Below are positions 56,921 to 64,000 of a stretch of 64,000 nucleotides of DNA, piece after piece. Source of the DNA: Agelas oroides (taxonomy: Eukaryota > Porifera > Demospongiae > Agelasida > Agelasidae). A program made the translations under genes and the position numbers. The stretch is from positions 3,835,115-3,899,114 of the forward strand of contig OX422185.1 of the NCBI GenBank assembly GCA_949130485.1, in the 5' to 3' direction. Within the stretch, counting starts at the first letter, position 1. Each line of letters begins with the position of its first letter. Below the pieces are notes generated by a model, which was not told where the DNA came from, did not search any database, and worked only from the letters and a program-made list of their open reading frames with translations.

Positions 56921-56923
56921 AAA

Positions 56924-57307
56924 GGGTCTCAATACTTTCACGTCGTTTCATGCCCCCTCACGTGATATGTGTGGGTGGAGCCTGCATTGCGCATGCGTAG
57001 TGTAGTATGGCACTTGTATGGCACTTGTATGACAGTTGGGTGGTACACATTAGACGGAAAAGTGTGCATGGTCATTCGAAGTTGCTTGTGGTCTAATGGT
57101 TAGGGCTCAGTATACAGGTTAGGGTTAGGGTTAGGGCTAGGGACAGGGAATGGGTTTTATTCCTTTTTTTTTTCTGCTTTAAAAAGTGACGAACACCATG
57201 CGATGCCACTTGTGGCGATGTGGCGTAAGTGCGACGTAATGCGGCTTTCACCCTGCACCTGGGTCATGTGACAGGGGACATGAAACAACGTGAAAGTAAT
57301 GAGACCC
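56924..57307. mobile_element. MULE-type MITE, 384 bp, 10-bp target duplication
   Basis: GGGTCTCAATACTTTCACGT at 56924 pairs with ACGTGAAAGTAATGAGACCC ending at 57307, and the arms extend for about 45 bases. TGCAGTAAAA flanks both sides (56914-56923 and 57308-57317). The GGG start and 10-bp duplication match the class of the full MULE at 18138. The interior holds a telomere-like run (57117-57142) next to a tRNA-Glu-like 5' half. Confidence 0.88.
57117..57142 (+). repeat. Interstitial TTAGGG repeat
   Basis: Four near-perfect TTAGGG units inside the MITE. Too short to be a telomere. Confidence 0.85.
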
Positions 57308-57560
57308 TGCAGTAAAAAATACGGCTTTTTATAAACTGTGTGCAGCTGCAAGGCTTCCCCATTGACTCCCATACATTAGCGTGAGTTAGACATATGATTT
57401 TGTTATGGTATTCATTCATATTACTGCTTCCAGATGATCGCAACCAGGAACACATAGTAGTATTTACGTGCTGAATTGTGGAAGTTCATCATAGTTGTGA
57501 AATTTCAGTCAGGTATGCAGAAGTTGTGATGTTGATTACAATTGGCAAGCATATACAGTA

Positions 57561-58029
57561 CAGTGGAACCCCGCTTAACGGATACCCCTCAACAGCAGAC
57601 ACCCATGGACAATTCGAAAGTCCCAACTGTCCTTCCATTCACTCCAATACTTAAGCAACCTCTGAACAGCGGACACCCCGCTACTCCGTTTAATGGACAG
57701 TTTTCGTAGTCCCAATTATATGCAAACAATACTTAATGAGCCCGATTTTGTGGACACTCGTCAACCGTTTCAGCAAGATTGTCCACCATCACTGTCGGAG
57801 TTAACAACTTGACATTTGATTAGCACTGTTACTCGTAGTACCAGCCTCTGCTTAACCTTCCCTGCCAGCTACAGCAAGAGAAAACTCTGAAAACATAGCC
57901 AAGTTGTGCTCAACAGCCCGATTACGCATACCACACCCACCAGAAATAAAGCCCCTGAGTTAAGGACACCTTGCTATAAGGGACAAAATGTTGGTTCCCA
58001 ATGGTGTCCGCTATAGAGGGGTTCCACTG
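57561..58029. mobile_element. pogo/Tigger-type MITE (Tc1-mariner), TA target
   Basis: CAGTGGAACCCC at 57561 pairs with GGGGTTCCACTG ending at 58029, flanked by TA on each side. Subterminal sequence (ttaacggatacc / ggtgtccgctata) is typical of pogo-type elements. 469 bp, no transposase. Confidence 0.88.
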
Positions 58030-58362
58030 TATACATGAATCCATTGATGGCATTTGCCCTGAAAGTAATTAATGCATGGAAGGAAAATTACTAGAACAAC
58101 TAACAATCATTGATTCAGTATTGCTTATCACTTCTGTCATCCTTACGTACCAGTCCTAGCAATCACTGCATTTGAAAGATAATACACTCAGGAGGGAGGT
58201 TCATAGTAGTTGTTCGGAGGTAGTTACTGCATGTTGTAGTTACAGCATGCAGCTGTATGTTGTACATGAATTAGTGCAAGTGTGTGGAAGTATAAAACTA
58301 TTCTGCGTCATGTTATGTGTGTAATATTTGTTCTACAGCAGAAGCACATTGGGGTAAACACA

Positions 58363-61300
58363 ATGGGTAACAGCAATACAAAGGTATACATGTTTCTAGT
58401 TGCATGTAAATAATTATCATAGTAATGAACAACAGCTCAATCCAGCCTCTGGCAATATTATATACTTGCATGTGAGATTAACACTATAGAGTGGCATTAT
58501 TCTCAATGCATGAGCAATTTTTTGTAATATATAATTGTACATTTCGCTGTTTTCTTCTAAAATTGAGTGCAATAGAAATATGTCATGATGGGTAATTCTG
58601 AATGATAACAGCTAATTTGCATGTTATGAGCTGTAACACCGATACAAGACTTTGGTGCATGTGCTCCTCAATATAGAGTTACAGGTATCTTTTTTTTATC
58701 TGTTTTCATTTGCTACTCATTGTGAAATAGTGCCTTCATCCTACTCAGGAAGTAAGTTGGCAATGAAAGCTAGCATCCACATAGCTATATCAGATGTTTC
58801 AAGGAGGCAATAATGTGTAGAACATCGGACTTGCAATGTAAATATGACACATGAGGGAACTCTAAGCATGAGAATGATCACACATGCAGAACCATTGTGA
58901 CAAAAAGCACAAATAGATGAGCATATAGCTGTTCAGTTTCCTACCTCTTGTCTGCATCATTAACATACTAGAGTCTGCCTGCATGCTTTTGACTACTTTC
59001 ATGTGACAGATAATGAAATTGCCCAATGATGTAGAAAATGGTATGAAACTAATGTGGTCAAAACCTCCCATTTCATTTACAGTGAAGAAATTACCAGCAT
59101 TTGTGCAGTACACTGCGGTACATAAACCTTTGATACAGTGACCGCTTGTGTTGCTTAATAACAATCACTTGTTTCTCTTTTTTTGCCACTACTACTCTTT
59201 GAAATGATGCATTCACTTCTACTCAGCTGGTAATAGTAGTTCTTGTGTATTCACTGAGGATGGTTCAAGAATGAAGGAATGGGATCATGTAATCATAACC
59301 CTGAGTTCACGTGACTAAGAATAGTTGGCAAAATGTTCTTTTAAGGATGCCAGACATGCAACATATACATTCTTCAATTGATTTCTGGCTTACACGTTTA
59401 TAGTTCTTTTATTGACTTCACTCAGAGGATAGAGATCAAGCTTTTTGCTAAATATTTTTTCTCTCCAATAGAGAATTCTCATGCACATTGCCGCTAGACA
59501 AGGAGATCTGAAGTTAATGAAAACTTATGTTGAGCAGGGAGCTGAACTCGAGACCAAAGATGACGATGGGGTAATTACAATGAGGGTAAAATAGTTGATT
59601 TTTTGGCCTTGTTCTCTAGCCACCACACAGCTTTTGGGGTGAGACAAGGAGAACCTGGAACCAAAAGAAAGATCATTAATTTGACTTTGAGTTAACTTTT
59701 TACCTGCACTCTGCAATCACTGTTAAAAACTTGTCTCATTTATATAAAACAACCAGTCTGTTGTACCAATATAATTGGAAGCTGGTTAGTTTCTGCAGTT
59801 TGTCAATTTCTGAATCACATTGGCTAGTACTGTTTTCTCTCTTCAGCAAACTCCTCTCCATGTTGCGGCTAGTCATGGCCATTGCAACATAGTGGAATAC
59901 CTTGTTCAGCAAGGAGCTGATGTCAGCATCAAAGATAATAATGGGGTAAGTGTGACCATGCTCCCAATGAATTATGATTTGAGTTTGAGTTTCATAGCTA
60001 CATACATTCCCAGGCTTCATAATAAAGATCCTATGTTTGCTGTTTGTGTGTCTGTACATGTAAGAGGTTTGTAAACCTTTGCATTATAAGCTCCTTAAAA
60101 GGTTAGTGAATTTCTGCTGTTTTAAGAAGAGATTGCCAGCTTTCAAACTGCAAGCTTCTGGGTTCAATCTGAGGCAGTGCTCCATATAAAATCATGCATT
60201 TTATTCTAACTTCCTCAGAAGTCAGTCAGTATTTTAAAGCTTACCTTTGTATTTCCTTTCTCTCCGCCAGATGACTCCCCTGCATGTGTTAACTGAAAAA
60301 CTGAGGGCCCGTTTTAGTATAGTGAAATACCTTGTTGACAAAGGAGCAGATATCAACACCAAAGATGACCGTGGAGTAAGTACATGAGATTACACTATAC
60401 TGACAATAAATTAGTACTGCTTATGCAAGTTTAAGTTAGCCACTTTATCAGGTAGAAGAAAGGGTACTGCATAAATTATTAGACTGTTTAAATGAGGAGT
60501 TGTTGAACTTCATTTCTGGAGCTTCTGGTGTATAGCTATGAACAGTGGAAGCTATCCGTATTAGTCATCATGGGACCAGCACTTTTTGGCCTACTGTGTG
60601 TTAGGACTGCTTGTCCAAGTTGCAGCAATATGACCTGTAAAACACCTGTCTAAATAAAGAGGTGGTTGCCTCAGTGATCAGTGAATTAATTAGCCGGTAA
60701 AGTTAGTTCTTGAATCACATTCCACTACTGTCTTATTGTTTTCTCTATTGTTTTCTCTATCAGCGGACTCCCCTGCACACTGCAGCTGCAAAAGGCCATG
60801 ACTACACAGTGATATGCCTCATTAAAAATGGAGCTGATATCAGCATCAAAGATAAGCAAGGGGTAAGTGTGATTATAGATATATATATACTTCTGATTAC
60901 TGGTGATTTGAGTTTGAGTTACCTAAACTCCCTATGCACTGAAGTACCTTGACTTCAGTGTTTGTGCTCGTATGTTGGATAGTTGATTGAAAATACATCT
61001 GCTCAACTAATGCTTAAAAGTCAGTCAATTTCTCTATTTGTTAAAAAAAAGAAGAGATTGATGGAAATCTTCTGGTACGTACAAAGCAGATTGCAGCTAG
61101 ATTTGAGGGGCTGACATTGATGGAAATCTTCTGGTACGTACAAAGCAGATTGCAGCTAGATTTGATGGGCTGCTTCATATTCACCATCAATAATTCCTGC
61201 ATTTCAATCTGTACACTTACCTGCCAGAAAGCCAGTCATATTTTTTTGCTTACTTTTGTCTTTCCTTTTTCCATTTGGTTAAACCAAGCAGTTTTTCACC

Positions 61301-63900
61301 ACTCAAGCTCTGAAGTTTAGGTATACCCACAAAGGAATTAGTGCAGCTTAGTCTGTGGAGGATGAGTACAACTTCAAACCCACCATCAAAAAAAGAAATA
61401 TACGAGTCTGTCTGGAAGTCCAACATTATCAATGTCTGCTTGCTATGTTAGAGTGAATCTTTTTTTCTCTATCAGAGGACTCCCTTGGATGTGGCTCTTA
61501 AAAAAGGTCATGGGAAACTAGCGGAAATTCTCCGAGGAGGATGGGATGTAAGTACATGAGACTATATGAAATACTGCTGGCAGTAGATTAGTGCCGATCG
61601 AATGTGATGTAGCCACATTTCCAGGGACCTGCATGAGACAAGGTGCTGTACGTATTGACTTGACTGTTCATGCAATTATAATCACATTCAGCCTGGTACA
61701 CTAAATTGTCCAGACATCAGTCAGCTTCTGTCTACTAAAGAGTATATTACCTTCACAAACTATGAAGCTACAAAAAAATAATGTACAACCTAAACCTTTG
61801 CTTGTAATGTGTTCTGCACATGAAGCACCCACCAGCTCACTTTGACACTTGTTTTGTTCTAGATGGGAGGTCTGCTTAGTTGTCCTGTGTTTTCTAAGTA
61901 CATTCAGACACCATCAGCTCTGAAAAATTTAGTGTTGACAGTTAGTGTGGCTAGCTGCTAACTTGTATGTTTGTGAAACACTTTGAATATGGAATAGTCA
62001 TGTGATATCCTGTTTGAGTGTGATTCAGATATTACAGTTGAATATTTAAAGTCCTATGAACATAGTGCACCCCATTTTCAAATGTAGAAGTGTACCACAG
62101 AATAGAGATTCAGTTACTCTTCTTTTGCACTCTTCTCTGCCCAACTTCTCTACTGCTTGTTCTTCTGACGTTAGATTGTGCACAATTGCATGGTCAGCAG
62201 TAGGCTACGTGATTGCCAGACCAGTAAAAGAAATGGAGATTCAATCTGAGCATTTATTTGCCAAGCTTCACTTTCCATGTGAAGTAACACAGTGTTACAA
62301 ACAGTGCTACGCTTTACTTGCCATGTGAATTAATACCACATTCTGTTACAAACATTTGTCTGTAAACTTGTGAATAGTATTATACATTTCAACATTGGTG
62401 TAAAACAGGGTCCCTTGAACTGGTCACCTCACAGCAATCTTTATCCCCCACTTCTAGGAAGTGGACTACATTCCTGACCTAGGAAAGGAAGAAAAAGCAG
62501 GTACTGTCACAGTTTTTAGACTGAACATGTGTAACATGAATCTAGCAGGTTTCATAGTATGAAAATCAGTACACTACTTTGAAGTTGTTGATATGGCAGA
62601 TCCAGTGCTATACAGGTGGACATAACAGTTATAACATACGTGACACAATCTGACATACCTGTGCATAGTTCCTGGCATCCTTACATGTGCTGGAGAGGCA
62701 GGATAGCAGAGAGTGGGAGAGAGAACTACAAGTGCCTCATGAGGAGTCAGGTTGAGAAAACTTCACATGCAGCTGAACTCACTGTTCATGGGCATGAGCC
62801 ATTATTTGAGTAGAATTTTTTTATGTCAGTTCATTGATTAATGGGAGAACAAAACAACCCGTGAAGCAGCCATTTAATGATAGTCATGACGGCTCTAGTG
62901 AGAGATGAAGTCAGGCTGTAGGCTTTTCACACCGACTTGGCTGTTGCCAGTCTTTGCACAGCAGCCAATGAGATTAATGATGCACAATATGCCCAAACCT
63001 AGCCCTAAAGGTTGTTAATGAGATGCACAGCCTTATGATGCTATTCTTGACACAATTGACATGGGTTACAGTCAGTGAAGGGTTAGACGGAGGCTTAAGA
63101 ATAAATTCATACTTGGCTTGCCGGCTACTTCTGAACTTCTGACTCCAGATTTTGGCTCTTTTACCTACACTTGAACGGTTGATATGATTGTGAATGAGAT
63201 TAACTGCAATAAAAACTTGTAATGATACTGAGCTCTTTGCAGGTCACAACTGGAAGCAACTAGGTGCTATCCTCATTAGTCTGCTGTTGTTGCTTGTAAT
63301 TGGGATTGGATTGTGGTGGATGCTAGACAGTGAGAGTAAGTCACAGCTTACACTAGTTTTGAGTAGTGAGTATATGTCAGTATATACAACACATGCATTT
63401 CTTATTAATTTGTGTGTATATATATTAATATTTATGTTACCAGGTCAGATATTGACCTTGTAGAGTATCCACATTTTATAAATACATGTTACAGCTGACA
63501 GCAGTGTGTTCCCTGTCTTGATATGAGTGAGTATTTAATCTCTCATTACATGGGTCAGAGTGCATGGAATATGATAACTCATTTCTGAATCATTTTGCTC
63601 GTATGCTATAACCGTAGCTCGTGAAATAAGTAACCATAACCATTGTGACCCATATGGAATCTGATGTATATCTGATCTTAACATGATAGTCTATTCCCAT
63701 CCTCTGACTATTTACTTTATCTTCTACCTGAAGCTTCCAACTGATCTTCACAAGACCTGTAGTAAAGTTGGATTTGCGTGCATACACCTCACTGCGTTTC
63801 CACATCACTTACACACTTCACATATGCAGGTATTTACACTCTGTGGTCAACGTCAGAGCATGATGGGAATATAAACAGAGTACCTTCAGAAGAACTGTAA
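58363..63900 (+). CDS. Ankyrin-repeat single-pass membrane protein (ANK-TM-2)
   Basis: Nine exons by eye: 58363-58383, 59472-59570, 59847-59945, 60271-60375, 60764-60862, 61476-61547, 62458-62500, 63243-63335 and 63830-63900 (TAA). The frame is continuous, about 233 aa. It starts MGNSNTK (myristoylation-type Gly2). Exons 2, 3 and 5 are 99 bases and encode one ankyrin repeat each (for example QTPLHVAASHGHCNIVEYL). Exon 4 is 105 bases because of two extra residues, and exon 6 is a partial repeat. A short acidic linker (EVDYIPDLGKEEKA), a membrane helix (LGAILISLLLLLVIGIGLWWML) and a tail ending PSEEL follow. From the linker on, junctions are phase 1. Same plan as ANK-TM-1 with two more repeats, so these are diverged paralogues 49 kb apart in the same orientation. 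Ligand unknown. Confidence 0.78.
61057..61172. repeat. Two-copy tandem repeat, 59-bp period
   Basis: The unit attgatggaaatcttctgg onward occurs at 61057 and 61116 with very few differences, in an intron of ANK-TM-2. Confidence 0.85.
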
Positions 63901-64000
63901 AATTTTGTCTACACTTCACCATTATTTGTGCATTTTACCCATATTCTTGCACTAGTGGCTATATACCGTTGTACCCTAGATCTCAGTTGGACTACATCTT
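63901..64000. other. 3' flank of ANK-TM-2
   Basis: The window ends 100 bases after the stop codon. No polyadenylation signal is visible. Confidence 0.4.

Noticed and set aside
57080-57145. tRNA gene
   Set aside because: Only a 5' half with an A box-like string. No B box, anticodon arm or acceptor pairing follows, and telomere-like repeats replace the 3' half.

Overview
The window reads as animal nuclear DNA, most probably from a sponge (demosponge-like), not bacterial DNA. Genes are split by short GT-AG introns, the base composition is AT-rich, and most intergenic sequence is small inverted-repeat transposons. The gene set points the same way: single ankyrin repeats on separate 99-base exons, a caspase, a Death-domain membrane protein, a one-exon POMP-repeat multipass receptor, and a MULE transposase carrying SWIM, CXXC and OTU domains. 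Species cannot be fixed from sequence alone.

Layout. 1-9157: an ankyrin/transmembrane gene (ANK-TM-1) with an N-terminal MGN myristoylation-type start and tail ending PSEEL. 9158-17820: a decayed Ulp1-like protease copy, then a 5.4 kb composite inverted-repeat element with a second element nested in its left arm, then a short GGGGCGAGC-ended MITE. 18010-27770: a local duplication in two copies, A and B. Copy A is split by a 5173-bp MULE element with a 10-bp target duplication. Copy B preserves the empty site and is itself split by a CACTG-ended element. 23626-35512: small symmetric phase-1 exons leading to a caspase exon, with a Crypton-type recombinase relic and several MITEs in the introns. 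36330-38092: a duplicated copy of sequence that recurs near 53.5-55.5 kb, plus a dead fragment of the POMP gene. 39751-48122: possible secreted-peptide exons, MITEs, and the Death-domain transmembrane gene. 48892-52479 (minus): the intact POMP-repeat receptor. 53.5-58 kb: repeats, including a MULE-type MITE with telomere-like repeats and a pogo-type MITE. 58363-63900: the paralogue ANK-TM-2.

How the genes may relate. Two ankyrin membrane proteins, a caspase, a Death-domain membrane protein and a large receptor-like protein lie within 64 kb. This looks like a rapidly evolving cell-death or innate-sensing neighbourhood, but co-function is inference. Nearly all linker and membrane exons use phase-1 boundaries, so modules could be exchanged without frame loss. 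Transposon activity has been heavy and layered. The best-resolved histories are the MULE insertion with its paralogous empty site, and a family of tiny foldback elements (ends TAG..CTA, 9-bp target duplications) found at many sites.
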